DNA of 64,000 nucleotides from Bradyrhizobium lablabi (lineage in GTDB: Bacteria > Pseudomonadota > Alphaproteobacteria > Rhizobiales > Xanthobacteraceae), in the NCBI RefSeq assembly GCF_900141755.1, contig NZ_LT670844.1, positions 3,782,001 through 3,846,000 of the forward strand, given 5' to 3'. Positions 25,576 to 34,580 of this stretch are shown piece after piece. The notes below the pieces were generated by a model. It was not told where the DNA came from. It saw only the letters and a program-made list of their open reading frames with translations, and ran no database searches. Position numbers and translations under genes: made by a program. Each line of letters opens with the position of its first letter. Positions within the stretch are counted from its first letter, which is position 1.

Positions 25576-27300
25576 TCATTGTTTCAGCGCAAAGACAATC
25601 ATGGCGCCGGTATTCTTCGCCATACTTTTGAAGGGCTCGCCGTAGAGCGCGATATACTCGTCGGACACCAGGCTGCCCCAGCCGGCCGGTACGGCGATGT
25701 ACTGCTTGCCGCCTGCCATGTAGCTGATGATGCCGGCATTGTGGCCCATGCCATTGTTGTGCGACCACAATTCCTGGCCGCTCTCGGCATTGTAGGCGTG
25801 CACGACACCTTCGGCATCCGGCACGAACACCAGATTGCCCGCGGTGGCCATGACGCTGGCGAGCGGCGGCTCCTTGTAGTTGACCTCCCACTTCTTGGCG
25901 CCGCTCACGGGATCGCGGGCGTCAAGATGACCACGGGCCGGCCCGTCCGGCGGCGCCACCAGTTTGAACTGGGCGCCGAGGTTGAGCTGCGCCATCGGCT
26001 CGAGGATCGGCGTGGTCTTCTCCACGGTCACCTCCATGCACACTTCCTGGCCGAGCTTGTAATAGAGGCCGGTCTTCGGGCTGTAGGCTCCCGAGTTCCA
26101 GCTGATGCCGCCGATGATCGCCGGACACAACGGAGTGTCCGCTTTGCCAAGCGAGAGGTCGCGGCGGCCGATCAGTTCGCCGGTTTTGGGATCGATGCCC
26201 TTGACGAAGTTGATGTTCTTAACCAGCGGCCAGACGTTCTGGACTTTGGCGTTGGAGCGGTCATAGACGAAGATGAAACCGCCCTTGTTGGGATGAACCA
26301 CGAGCTTCTGACCGCCACGGTCGAGCATGACGAACTCGCCCACCGCGGAATCGAAGTCCCAGGCATCGTGCGGCAGCTCCTGGTGATAGAATTTGAGCTT
26401 GCCGCTATCGGGATCGAGCGCGATGACGGACGTGGTGTAGAGATTTTCGCCCGGCCGCGGTCCGCTCTTCTTCCAGTCGGCGCCCGACCAGTCGTAGAGC
26501 GGAGCAGGGTTGGCAGTTCCCCACCACACCGAATTGGTCTCCGGGTCATAGGCCCCGGGCATCCAGCCGCCGCCACCACCGGTCCGCCAGGAATCATTGC
26601 CCCAGGTCGCCATGGCCTCTTCAGTGCCGGCGACGGTGTCAAACTGCCATTTCTTCTGTCCGGTCTTGGCGTCGATGCCAAAGATCGGTCCGCGCCCGGG
26701 CCATTCGCCACCCTGGGCGCCGATGATCACCATGTCCTTCACGACCAGCGGCGCGCCGGTGAAGCCGACCGTAACCTTCTTGGAATCCAGCAGTTTTGTG
26801 TCCCATGCCGGCTTGCCGGTCTTAAGATCGACCGCGATCAGGCGCCCGTCGACCGTGCCGACATAGAGATTGCCCTGACCGATCGCGATACCGCGGTTGT
26901 AGGGCGAGTGGGTCTGCTTGGCGACCAGCTCCTCGTCGAGCTCCGGCGCATAGGTCCAGATCGTCTTGCCGGTCGCGCCGTCCAGCGCATAGACGCGGCT
27001 ATAGGAGCCCGAATAGTACAGCACGCCGTTGACGGCCAGCGGCGTCGACTGCAGGCCGCGGGTGGCGCGCTCCGGAAAATGCATCCAGGCGACTTCGAGG
27101 TCTTTGACGTTTTTGTCATTGATCTGGTCGAGCCCGCTGTAATGGTAGGACTTGTAGGTGCCGTGATGCGTCGCCCAGTCATTCTGCGCCGCCTCGCCGT
27201 TGAGCGCAGCCGCGTCCTGGGCATGCGCTGGCGGGGCCGTCAACAGGGCAGCCACCGCCAGCGCGGCGCAGCCGCCGAGATATCGTGCACGAAGAGCCAT
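25576..27300 (-). CDS. PQQ-dependent alcohol dehydrogenase, probably lanthanide-type
   Basis: Periplasmic eight-bladed quinoprotein, 574 residues, with signal peptide (ALAVAALLTAPPAHA) and tryptophan-docking repeats. The metal/catalytic residues seem to be Glu199 (GGEWPGRG), Asn264 (TANPAPLY), Asp315 and Asp317 in HDAWDFDS. Asp two residues after the catalytic Asp is the mark of lanthanide enzymes (XoxF, ExaF, PedH); calcium MxaF has Ala there. The usual vicinal Cys-Cys before the NRG motif is replaced by Thr130-His131 (AKQTHSPYNRG). A strong ribosome site (GGGAGGA) precedes the ATG. Substrate could be methanol, ethanol or another alcohol; it is not close enough to XoxF to name it so. Confidence 0.9.
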   Translation of the reverse strand: MALRARYLGGCAALAVAALLTAPPAHAQDAAALNGEAAQNDWATHHGTYKSYHYSGLDQINDKNVKDLEVAWMHFPERATRGLQSTPLAVNGVLYYSGSYSRVYALDGATGKTIWTYAPELDEELVAKQTHSPYNRGIAIGQGNLYVGTVDGRLIAVDLKTGKPAWDTKLLDSKKVTVGFTGAPLVVKDMVIIGAQGGEWPGRGPIFGIDAKTGQKKWQFDTVAGTEEAMATWGNDSWRTGGGGGWMPGAYDPETNSVWWGTANPAPLYDWSGADWKKSGPRPGENLYTTSVIALDPDSGKLKFYHQELPHDAWDFDSAVGEFVMLDRGGQKLVVHPNKGGFIFVYDRSNAKVQNVWPLVKNINFVKGIDPKTGELIGRRDLSLGKADTPLCPAIIGGISWNSGAYSPKTGLYYKLGQEVCMEVTVEKTTPILEPMAQLNLGAQFKLVAPPDGPARGHLDARDPVSGAKKWEVNYKEPPLASVMATAGNLVFVPDAEGVVHAYNAESGQELWSHNNGMGHNAGIISYMAGGKQYIAVPAGWGSLVSDEYIALYGEPFKSMAKNTGAMIVFALKQ

Positions 27301-27979
27301 CTGTATCCTCCCTTTGCTGATTTGTTTGTTGGGCCGAATTGTCGTCGCGACCTCTGCAATGTTCTGCGGTCAATGCTTCATCGGGCGGGTCTCCACAAAG
27401 ATCGCATGCACCGGGGAACTGCCGTCACGAGGAGACGGCCGCGGTTGTTGCCGCCGAAGTGAGCAACGGGCAGAGGTTCGGACAAATAGCTTTTTGCGAT
27501 GAGGGCGCTGGTCCGTGCATGGCGGCATAGGCCGCTATCGCCGGGACTTATCTGCCCCATGCTGCACCGGACGTTGCCGGCGATGTCGGTGCGTTGCACC
27601 ATGACATGTCCCTCGGACGCGTCTGCCATTAGTTGGACCGGATTGTTGTTTTTTTGTGGAGCGCAGAGACCTCGAACTGAAATCCCTGGTCGGCAAGCGA
27701 ATTTTCCATGCACTCCGCCGTGGTTGAGCGCGTGCCGTCCCATCGGAGCCTGCACAACAGGACATCTTGCTCCGGTGTGGGCAAGAACGCTGTTCGCCGC
27801 TGTCCGTTGCTGCGCAGGTAAGGGAGCTGCGGAAATTCCGGGCGACGGTATGTGACCTTGACCTGCACGATAACCATGCATCGTCGGACGGCTTTCCGCG
27901 ATTGCCTTGGTGATCCCCGCCCCGTAGTTTGGGCTTAAGCCAACAGGCCCCAACAACAAGAAGTCCGGAGAGAAAACCC
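27301..27979. other. Long intergenic region upstream of the PQQ operon and LLM gene
   Basis: This 680-base gap separates the divergent PQQ dehydrogenase and LLM oxidoreductase genes and must hold both promoters. Apart from the decayed nitronate monooxygenase fragment (about 27695-27815) I see no credible gene; open frames here lack ribosome sites or family matches. Direct sequence inspection did not reveal a clear riboswitch fold. Confidence 0.6.
27695..27815 (-). pseudogene. Relic of a nitronate monooxygenase gene start
   Basis: Read on the reverse strand, 27738-27797 encodes NSVLAHTGARCPVVQAPMG, matching the first residues of the intact enzyme at 23277-24212 (NRVLVDTGARYPIVQAPMG). The DNA also matches closely over about 55 bases, including CCCATCGG, GCCTGCACAA and AGAACGC, and weaker likeness continues through the former start codon (CAT changed to CGC) to TGTCCGT. 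After about 25 codons the likeness fades, so only the 5' end remains. It could derive from a local duplication or from loss of a second copy. Confidence 0.65.
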
Positions 27980-29221
27980 ATGGCGCGCCTCAAATTCGGA
28001 GCCTTCCTCGCCCCGCATCACCCGATCGGCGAGCATCCGATGCTGCAATTCCGCCGCGACCTCGATCTGGTCGAAGAGCTCGATGCGCTCGGCTACGACG
28101 AATTCTGGTGCGGCGAGCATCATTCCTCGGGCTGGGAAATGATCGCCTCGCCGGAGATGTTTCTGGCCGCCGCCGGCGAGCGCACCAAGCGGATAAAACT
28201 CGGCACCGGCGTGATCTCGCTGCCCTATCACCATCCCTTCAACGTCGCCCAGCGCATGGTGCAGCTCGACTATATGACCGGCGGCCGCGCCATTTTCGGC
28301 TCCGGACCGGGGGCGCTTGCTTCCGACGCGCATACGCTCGGCATCGACCCGATGACGCAGCGCGACCGACAGGACGAGGCGATCGCGATCATTCGCCGGC
28401 TGTTTCGGGGCGAGCGCGTCACCGCCAAGAGCGACTGGTTCACCATGAACGATGCCGCGCTGCAGATCCTGCCGTTGCAGGAAGAGATGCCGTTCGTGGT
28501 GGCCTCGCAGATCTCGCCGTCGGGCATGACGCTGGCCGGCAAATACGGCATCGGCATCATCTCGCTCGGCTCGATGTCGACGCAGGGTCTCATGGCGCTG
28601 CCGACGCAATGGGGCTTTGCCGAGGACGCCGCTAAAAAGCACGGCACCACCGTGAGCCGCTCCGACTGGCGGGTGCTGCTGACCTGGCACATCGCCGAGA
28701 GCCGCGAACAGGCGCGGCGCGAGGCCGGCGCCGGACTGATGCGCTGGCATAACGAATATAGTGTCGGCACCCTGCAGCGGCCGGGCCTGACGGCGTTCAC
28801 CTCGCCCGAGGACGCCGTTGAGAAGACCGCCGGCGGCGAGGCGGCTGCCTCCACCATCGGCACGCCCGATGATCTCGTCAAAACCATCAAGAACCTGATG
28901 CAGGTTTCCGGCGGCGTCGGCACCATTATCGGCTTCGTGCACGACTGGGCGAACCCCGAAAACACCCGCCGCAGCTGGGACATGGTGGCGCGCTACGTGG
29001 TGCCGGAAATCAACGGCTACATCGACGCGTTGCGCAAGTCGCAGAAATTCGTGATCGAGAACCGCGCAGTGTTCGAGCGCGCAGGACAAGCCGTGATGGC
29101 AAAGATCATGGAAAACGACAAGGCCGCAGCAGCGCTCCCCTTAACCGGCCCCGGCCGCGTCGCCATCCCGACCATCAACGCGCCGGATCTGCAGAAGGAA
29201 GCCGCGAAGCGGAAGGCGTGA
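27980..29221 (+). CDS. LLM class flavin-dependent oxidoreductase, limonene monooxygenase-like
   Basis: Luciferase-like TIM-barrel monooxygenase using reduced flavin from a separate reductase, 413 residues from the ATG at 27980 (ribosome site GGAGAG). Family markers are FGAFLAPHHPIGEHP, YDEFWCGEHHSSGWE, LGTGVISLPYHHPFNVA and GRAIFGSGPGA. It resembles the LimB-type and related alkanal monooxygenases, but the substrate is not defined by sequence. No reductase gene is adjacent. It is followed directly by a palindromic repeat. Confidence 0.88.
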   Translation: MARLKFGAFLAPHHPIGEHPMLQFRRDLDLVEELDALGYDEFWCGEHHSSGWEMIASPEMFLAAAGERTKRIKLGTGVISLPYHHPFNVAQRMVQLDYMTGGRAIFGSGPGALASDAHTLGIDPMTQRDRQDEAIAIIRRLFRGERVTAKSDWFTMNDAALQILPLQEEMPFVVASQISPSGMTLAGKYGIGIISLGSMSTQGLMALPTQWGFAEDAAKKHGTTVSRSDWRVLLTWHIAESREQARREAGAGLMRWHNEYSVGTLQRPGLTAFTSPEDAVEKTAGGEAAASTIGTPDDLVKTIKNLMQVSGGVGTIIGFVHDWANPENTRRSWDMVARYVVPEINGYIDALRKSQKFVIENRAVFERAGQAVMAKIMENDKAAAALPLTGPGRVAIPTINAPDLQKEAAKRKA

Positions 29222-29248
29222 GGCGCGCCGTGGCGACGTAACATTCTC

Positions 29249-29367
29249 GTCGTCCCTGCGAAAGCAGGGACCCATAACCACCGACATCAGTTGTTGGAAA
29301 GCCGTCTACCCCCCAGCCCTAAATCGCACCAGCCCGGCGCATGGGTCCCTGCTTTCGCAGGGACGAC
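29249..29367. repeat. Inverted intergenic repeat, GTCGTCCCTGC family, copy 1
   Basis: Two 27-base arms at 29249-29275 and 29341-29367 are perfect reverse complements, each itself holding the small hairpin CCCTGCGAAAGCAGGG. The 65-base spacer is unremarkable. A shortened third piece, GCTCGCAGGGACGACG, follows at about 29380-29395. A related element is at 43972-44094. Both lie at 3' ends of genes. Confidence 0.88.
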
Positions 29368-29418
29368 ACCGGTAGCTTTGCTCGCAGGGACGACGCTGGT
29401 TTTTCCGCGGTTACAAAA

Positions 29419-30258
29419 TCACTTCCCGTAATAATCCTGCACCGTCTCCCACGCGACCGTCTGCAGCAGATGCGCGGTCGGCTCGTCAAGGCCGGCGAGA
29501 TAGGGGTTGCCGACCGGCGAGCGGCCGGTCAGCGCTGCGAAGGTGGTGCAAGCGGCGAGATAAGTTCCGGCCGGAGACGGATGGCGCTTGTCCGGCGCAA
29601 AAAGATTAAGCTCCGGTTGCTTGCTGATCGCGCGCGCAAATGCGAGGCCAGCCGGAATCACCAGCGCGTTATTTTCATTGCCGGCGACCGTGTAGGCCTC
29701 GGCGAGCTGCGCGGTCATCTCCGGCTTGTCGGCATAGGCCCAGGACATGAAAAACACCGGCCTTGCACCATGCGCGCGCACGATGTCGCTGTCCTTTTTG
29801 GCATATTCGGTGAACACCGTCTTGAGCTTGGGATGGATCGGGCACTGGCTGCAATCCATCATGACGGCGACGTCGAACAATTTGTCGCGGCTGTTGAAGA
29901 CGATGTTGTTGTGCTCGTCGAAAGAATAAGAGCCGATGGCGTTGGGCCTGAAATAGCTCTCGACGTCGTGCCAATCGAAGCCGGAGCCGCCGATCGTCAC
30001 CATGGTGTTGTGATAGTCGTGCGCGTGTTCGGGGTCGGCGGCCTTTTCCAGCCGCCCGACATGGTCGGGCATGCCATTGTTGTAATAGAAGAAGCTGTTG
30101 CCGATGAAGATTTCAGTTTTCGGAAAATCCGGGCCAAGACTCGTCACAATAGGCCTGGTAACGGTGGGCTTGGTCTGCGCCAGCGCCGCCGACGGCCCCG
30201 CCGCGATCCAGCCGGCCGCGGCCAGCGCAACGAAAAATCCCCGAAAACTTCTCGACAT
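29419..30258 (-). CDS. Exported SGNH-hydrolase-like protein
   Basis: A 279-residue protein with a signal peptide (FVALAAAGWIAAGPSAALA). IFIGNSFFYYNN resembles the SGNH block I (GDS/GNS) and DKRHPSPAGTYLAA resembles block V (DxxH), with SGFDWHDV near block III positions, so a GDSL-like esterase fold is likely (similar to DUF4886). No lipid or sugar ligand can be inferred. Two close cysteines occur in MDCSQCPIHP. It is divergent from the cytochrome P450 gene. Confidence 0.7.
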   Translation of the reverse strand: MSRSFRGFFVALAAAGWIAAGPSAALAQTKPTVTRPIVTSLGPDFPKTEIFIGNSFFYYNNGMPDHVGRLEKAADPEHAHDYHNTMVTIGGSGFDWHDVESYFRPNAIGSYSFDEHNNIVFNSRDKLFDVAVMMDCSQCPIHPKLKTVFTEYAKKDSDIVRAHGARPVFFMSWAYADKPEMTAQLAEAYTVAGNENNALVIPAGLAFARAISKQPELNLFAPDKRHPSPAGTYLAACTTFAALTGRSPVGNPYLAGLDEPTAHLLQTVAWETVQDYYGK

Positions 30259-30473
30259 GCCTACGCTCCCAGTTCGATTTTGTTTTGTGGGAGCCTATCA
30301 GGACGTGCGGCTTTGTCGTACTATCGGGTAGGCAACCCAGACTTGCTTTTGCGCCAAGCCGACAAAGGGTTTTATTTACCAGCCCCGGGCTATGCCGATG
30401 ACGTCCGCCCGAGGTGCGTCGTGACAATATTGATTGCGGTCCGCACAGATTGGGACCAACCGGAGCAACTGCG

Positions 30474-31850
30474 ATGTCGATGCAGAGTGTGGCCTCTCCC
30501 GCGATGACCCTCAACCCGCCGCGGCGCAATTCGCTGACGCATATTCCGGGTGACGAGGGCTGGCCGCTGATCGGCCAGACGCTGGCGGTTCTCGCCGACC
30601 CCAAGGGACACGTCGAAAAGCACGCCAAGAAATACGGATTGGTCTATCGCAGCCATCTGTTCGGCGAGACCAGCCTGGTGATGCTGGGGCCCGAAGCCAA
30701 TGAGCTCGTGCTGTTCGACCAGGCCAAATTGTTCTCCTCCTCGCTCGGCTGGGGGCGGATACTCGGACTTCTGTTTCCGCGCGGGCTGATGCTGCTCGAT
30801 TTCGACGAGCATCGCCTGCACCGGCGCGCGCTGTCGGTTGCCTTCAAATCCGGGCCGATGAAATCCTATCTCGCCGAACTCGATACCGGGATTGCGGCGC
30901 GGGTCGCGCAATGGAAGGCGCAGCCGGGGCCGATGCTGTTTTATCCCGCGATGAAACAGCTGACGCTTGATCTCGCTGCCACCTCCTTTCTCGGCGCCGG
31001 CATCGGGCCCGAGGTCGAAGAGATCACCCGCGCCTTTGTTGACATGGTGGCCGCTTCGGTGGCCGTGATCCGCAAGCCGCTGCCCGGCACCAAGATGGCG
31101 CGCGGCGTTAACGGGCGCAAACGCATCGTAGCCTATTTCGCCGAGCAGATCCCGATCCGCCGCGCCAAGGGCGGCGAAGACCTGTTCTCGCAATTATGCC
31201 ATGCGACCCATGAAGACGGCGCGCTGTTGTCGAACCAGGACATCATCGATCATATGAGCTTTCTGATGATGGCCGCGCACGACACGCTGACCTCATCGCT
31301 GACATCCTTCATCGGGGCGCTTGCCGCCAATCCCGAGTGGCAGCAGAAGCTGCGCGAGGAGGTGGCGGCGCTGGGCGTCGAGGCCGGCGAGCCGACCAGC
31401 TTCGATAATCTGGAGGCCATGCCGCTCACCGAAATGGCGTTCAAGGAGGCGCTGCGGATCAAGCCGCCGGTGCCGTCGATGCCGCGGCGGGCGATCCGAA
31501 ATTTCAGCTTCAACGGCTACGCGATCCCGGCCGGCACCATGGTCGGGGTCAATCCGCTGTTTACCCACCACATGCCGGAAATCTGGCCCAATCCCGACCG
31601 CTTCGATCCGTTGCGCTTCACCGAGGAGGCGCAGCGCGCCCGCCATCGCTTCGCCTGGGTGCCGTTCGGCGGCGGCGCACATATGTGCCTCGGGTTGCAC
31701 TTCGCCTATATGCAGGCGAAATGCTTCGCGCGGCATTTCCTGCAGAATCTCTCGGTCTCGCTGGAGCCAGGCTATACACCGGACTGGCAGATGTGGCCGA
31801 TCCCGAAGCCGCGCGACGGCTTGCGGGTGACGCTGTCGCGGCTTGGATGA
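30474..31850 (+). CDS. Cytochrome P450
   Basis: Haem monooxygenase, 458 residues from the ATG at 30474, which follows GGAG; an earlier in-frame ATG at 30414 is less likely. The haem-binding signature FGGGAHMCLG holds the thiolate Cys, the K helix has EALRIKPP (ExxR), and the I helix oxygen-activation motif is MMAAHDTLTSS. The N-terminal PGDEGWPLIGQTL resembles a eukaryote-like proline-rich lead but no membrane anchor is present, so it is soluble. No ferredoxin or reductase is adjacent, and substrate is unknown. Confidence 0.92.
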   Translation: MSMQSVASPAMTLNPPRRNSLTHIPGDEGWPLIGQTLAVLADPKGHVEKHAKKYGLVYRSHLFGETSLVMLGPEANELVLFDQAKLFSSSLGWGRILGLLFPRGLMLLDFDEHRLHRRALSVAFKSGPMKSYLAELDTGIAARVAQWKAQPGPMLFYPAMKQLTLDLAATSFLGAGIGPEVEEITRAFVDMVAASVAVIRKPLPGTKMARGVNGRKRIVAYFAEQIPIRRAKGGEDLFSQLCHATHEDGALLSNQDIIDHMSFLMMAAHDTLTSSLTSFIGALAANPEWQQKLREEVAALGVEAGEPTSFDNLEAMPLTEMAFKEALRIKPPVPSMPRRAIRNFSFNGYAIPAGTMVGVNPLFTHHMPEIWPNPDRFDPLRFTEEAQRARHRFAWVPFGGGAHMCLGLHFAYMQAKCFARHFLQNLSVSLEPGYTPDWQMWPIPKPRDGLRVTLSRLG

Positions 31851-31862
31851 AGCCGATCAGGC

Positions 31863-32876
31863 TTACGCGGCGATGCCGATCACATCGATGCCGTCGGCGC
31901 GACCGCGGATCGGCAAGCGCCCGAGATCGTGAACCGCAAACGGCGGCACCGATGCGAACCGGTCCATCGCCGCGCGGGACGCGAGAAAGCCGCCATCGAC
32001 GTTGCGGCTGAGCTCTTCCAGCCGCGCCGCGGTATTCATGACATCACCGTTGAAGACGATCGCGCGCTTGACGTCGCCGATCTCCCCGACGATCACAGGC
32101 CCGAAATGCAGGCTGCCGCGAATCCGCGGCATGCTGCCGAATTCGCGCTCGAATTGGCCCGCGGCGCGTGACAACTCATCCCGCATCGCCACAAAGCAGC
32201 GCAACGGACGACAATCGACCGCGCCGCCGCGTTCCGGCCAGGTCACGATTATCTCGTCGCCGACATAATCGAGAACCTCGCCGCGGTAGTCGACGACCGA
32301 CAGCGTAAGAATGCGAAAGGTGCGGTCGAGAAAGCGATGAATCCCAACACCCCCCAGCCGCTCAGCCAGCCCGGTCGATCCCGCGATGTCGACGAAGAGT
32401 ACAAAACGGTTTTCCTCGACCGGGGAATGATAACGCCCGGTGACGAAGTTCAGGAAGGCGCGCGGTCCGATGATGTTGGTGATTCCGATAACCAGATTCG
32501 CCAAGATCAGGAATACCACCGCATAGGTGATGTCGATCCAGAAAGTTTGATGAGACGGATCGGGAGGAACCCCCGCGATGATGTTACCTACCTGGAAAAA
32601 GAGGATGGGAACGATAATCGCGGCGTAGATCGTGCTTCGCACCATCAGGTTGGCTGTGAACGAAAGACCGCCGAGCCACTCGCGCAACGGGCCATCCAGC
32701 ACGAACTGCGAAATGCCCGTCATCGCGACACTGATAAGCAGCCCGTATGAGATTCCCACCGCTATCCCGGTAGCAGTCGTGAACCCCTGTGCGAGGCTAT
32801 AAACGACGGCCCCGATCACACTGGCAGCAACGACGATAGCGAGTAACCGCAGTTTTCTCTCAAGCCTTGCGTTCAT
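31863..32876 (-). CDS. Membrane class III adenylate/guanylate cyclase
   Basis: A 337-residue protein from the ATG at 32876 (ribosome site GGAGG), with about five hydrophobic segments in the first 150 residues and a C-terminal class III cyclase domain. The first metal Asp is in LFVDIAGSTGLAERLG and the second in DYVGDEIIVTW. NTAARLEELS provides the conserved Asn region. Product is probably cAMP. It is convergent with the P450 gene. A longer frame to 32963 exists but lacks support. Bradyrhizobia carry many such cyclases, so it is not unusual in itself. Confidence 0.88.
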   Translation of the reverse strand: MNARLERKLRLLAIVVAASVIGAVVYSLAQGFTTATGIAVGISYGLLISVAMTGISQFVLDGPLREWLGGLSFTANLMVRSTIYAAIIVPILFFQVGNIIAGVPPDPSHQTFWIDITYAVVFLILANLVIGITNIIGPRAFLNFVTGRYHSPVEENRFVLFVDIAGSTGLAERLGGVGIHRFLDRTFRILTLSVVDYRGEVLDYVGDEIIVTWPERGGAVDCRPLRCFVAMRDELSRAAGQFEREFGSMPRIRGSLHFGPVIVGEIGDVKRAIVFNGDVMNTAARLEELSRNVDGGFLASRAAMDRFASVPPFAVHDLGRLPIRGRADGIDVIGIAA

Positions 32877-33061
32877 GCCGCCTGCCCTCCGCGTAGCCGT
32901 CGATTCGACTATATACGGACCTTCGCGAGCATGGCGATTTTCGATCGCCAGCGACCTAACCACGCAACGAACGATCGCTTTCTACTTGACGCGTTTTCTT
33001 CACGCGTCCGGTGCCCACCCCGGATCGCGTCCGGGGCGGGCTTTCGCTTGAAAACGCTTTG

Positions 33062-33565
33062 TTATTCGACGAACGTCGTCAGCTGGGCGCCTTCGTCTGC
33101 CACGAACACGGCGATCAGTTCCGCGGGCTCGGTGTTGCTCGCATTCGCCGATACCAGATGGGTGGCGCCGGGCGGTTCGAAGAACGACTGGCCGACCTTG
33201 AAAATCTCGACCGGGCCGCCGGCAAGCTGCGAGCGGATCTCGCCCTTGGTGATATAGGCGGTGACCGAGCCCGCGTGCCGATGCGCGCGGGTAAATCCAC
33301 CCGGACCATAGAACACGCGCACGATCGTCACCCGCTTGCCCGGCACATTCGGCAGCGCGTAGGATCCGATCGGCTCCACGGTATCGAGCGCCGAACCTGA
33401 GGGATCGCTGACCGCGCAGAGCGGCTCGGCCATGCTTGAAAGCGTGTCCAACATGACCGGCAGCGTCTTGCCGATCAGGAATGCGCAGGCCAGCCCGGCG
33501 ATGACGGCCAGGTGAAGGGGTCGAGCTTCGGGCCGCGTCAGAGAAATGTCTGATGTTGCGTGCAT
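33062..33565 (-). CDS. Membrane-anchored cupin-domain protein
   Basis: A 167-residue protein with one hydrophobic segment near the N-terminus (LHLAVIAGLACAFLIG), then a cupin barrel. Metal-binding residues of cupin motif 1 are visible in GGFTRAHRHAGSVTAYITKGE (shown in part: HRHAGS ... E), with motif 2 in PGATHLVSAN. It probably faces the periplasm and binds a small ligand or metal; function unknown. A ribosome site (AAGGGGAAA) precedes the ATG. Confidence 0.8.
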   Translation of the reverse strand: MHATSDISLTRPEARPLHLAVIAGLACAFLIGKTLPVMLDTLSSMAEPLCAVSDPSGSALDTVEPIGSYALPNVPGKRVTIVRVFYGPGGFTRAHRHAGSVTAYITKGEIRSQLAGGPVEIFKVGQSFFEPPGATHLVSANASNTEPAELIAVFVADEGAQLTTFVE

Positions 33566-33609
33566 GGTGATTTCCCCTTGTCGGGCTCGAAGTGCAACCC
33601 TCTAGGCTT

Positions 33610-33732
33610 GTCATTCCGGGATGGTCCGAAGGACCAGACCTCAGATGTGCAATTGCACATCGGGGAATCTCGAGATTCTCCGATGTGCAATTGCACATCG
33701 TAGTTCGATGCTTCGCATCGCCCCGGAATGAC
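33610..33732. repeat. Composite element with five nested palindromes
   Basis: Outer arms GTCATTCCGGG (33610-33620) and CCCCGGAATGAC (33721-33732) enclose hairpin GGTCCGAAGGACC (33623-33635), the 18-base palindrome GATGTGCAATTGCACATC at 33644-33661, GAATCTCGAGATTC (33665-33678), the same 18-base palindrome again (33682-33699) and hairpin CGATGCTTCGCATCG (33706-33720). Almost every base takes part in a symmetry. It lies between the cupin start and the SDR 3' end. Confidence 0.9.
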
Positions 33733-33737
33733 GGCGG

Positions 33738-34580
33738 TTACCCCGCACCCTGATTGAACGCCTTACCAATGGCGACATAGCCTTGCTGCTGCTGCGTCCA
33801 GTTGCGGCCGCCGGTGACGGCGCCATCGACCACCAGATCATGCCCATTGATAAAACTCGATTCGTCGCTGGCGAGAAACACCGCGGCGTGGGCGATGTCT
33901 TCCGGCAACCCGGCGCGCGGTATAGGCTGCGCGGTCTTGAAGATCTCGCGCATCATAGCCGGCGTCTTCTCCGCCGCCTCCACCGACAGGCCGAGCGCCT
34001 TGCCGAAAATGCCGGTGGCGATCGCGCCCGGCGAGATCGAATTGACGCGGATGCCGGATTCGCCGAGCTCCATCGCCACGCATTTGGTGAGATGGATGAC
34101 CGCGGCCTTGGCCGCGCCATATACCACCGAGGAGGAGAAACCGGCGAGCCTTCCCGCGATGCTGCCATTGTTGATGATGCTGCCCGAGCCCTGCTTTTTC
34201 ATATAGGGCGCGGCGTGCTTCATGCCGAGCATCACGCTGCGCACCAGCGTCGCCATCGCGGCATCGAAACGGGCGACGTCCAGGCCCTCGATGCCGCCGG
34301 TCTGCGCCGGGCCGCCGGCGTTGTTGAACAGACAATCGATGCGGCCGAATTTTTCGACCGCCTCCCCGATCAGCGCCCGCATTTGCTCCTCCACCGTAAC
34401 GTCGGTTTTGAGGAAAATGCAGTTGGCGCCGAGCTTGCTGGCCAGCGCCTCGCCCTCCGGCGCGCGACGCCCGGCGATCACGATCTTGGCGCCCTCCGCG
34501 ACAAAAACTTCCGCGCTGCGCAGGCCTATACCGCTGGTCGCCCCGGTAATGACCGCGACCTTGCCGTCGAGCCGTCCCAT
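33738..34580 (-). CDS. SDR family oxidoreductase
   Basis: Classical short-chain dehydrogenase/reductase, 280 residues from the ATG at 34580, chosen because GGGGAGAA precedes it and the cofactor motif TGATSGIG then falls at the usual position near residue 13. Active-site residues: Ser in NNGSIAG, Tyr and Lys in VYGAAKAAV. NNAGG and ISPGAIATGIFG are also conserved. NAD(P)H-dependent reaction on an unknown alcohol or ketone. No partner gene is nearby. Confidence 0.92.
   Translation of the reverse strand: MGRLDGKVAVITGATSGIGLRSAEVFVAEGAKIVIAGRRAPEGEALASKLGANCIFLKTDVTVEEQMRALIGEAVEKFGRIDCLFNNAGGPAQTGGIEGLDVARFDAAMATLVRSVMLGMKHAAPYMKKQGSGSIINNGSIAGRLAGFSSSVVYGAAKAAVIHLTKCVAMELGESGIRVNSISPGAIATGIFGKALGLSVEAAEKTPAMMREIFKTAQPIPRAGLPEDIAHAAVFLASDESSFINGHDLVVDGAVTGGRNWTQQQQGYVAIGKAFNQGAG

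Noticed and set aside
25579..27462. 627-codon open frame antisense to the PQQ dehydrogenase, longer than the sense gene
   Set aside because: It has no family match and is His/Arg/Asp-rich as expected from antisense of high-GC codons, whereas the opposite strand encodes a complete quinoprotein with signal peptide and ribosome site.
27378..27959. 193-codon minus-strand frame in the PQQ/LLM intergenic region
   Set aside because: Only a short piece matches the nitronate monooxygenase start; the rest lacks a family and a ribosome site, so it is treated as a relic, not a gene.
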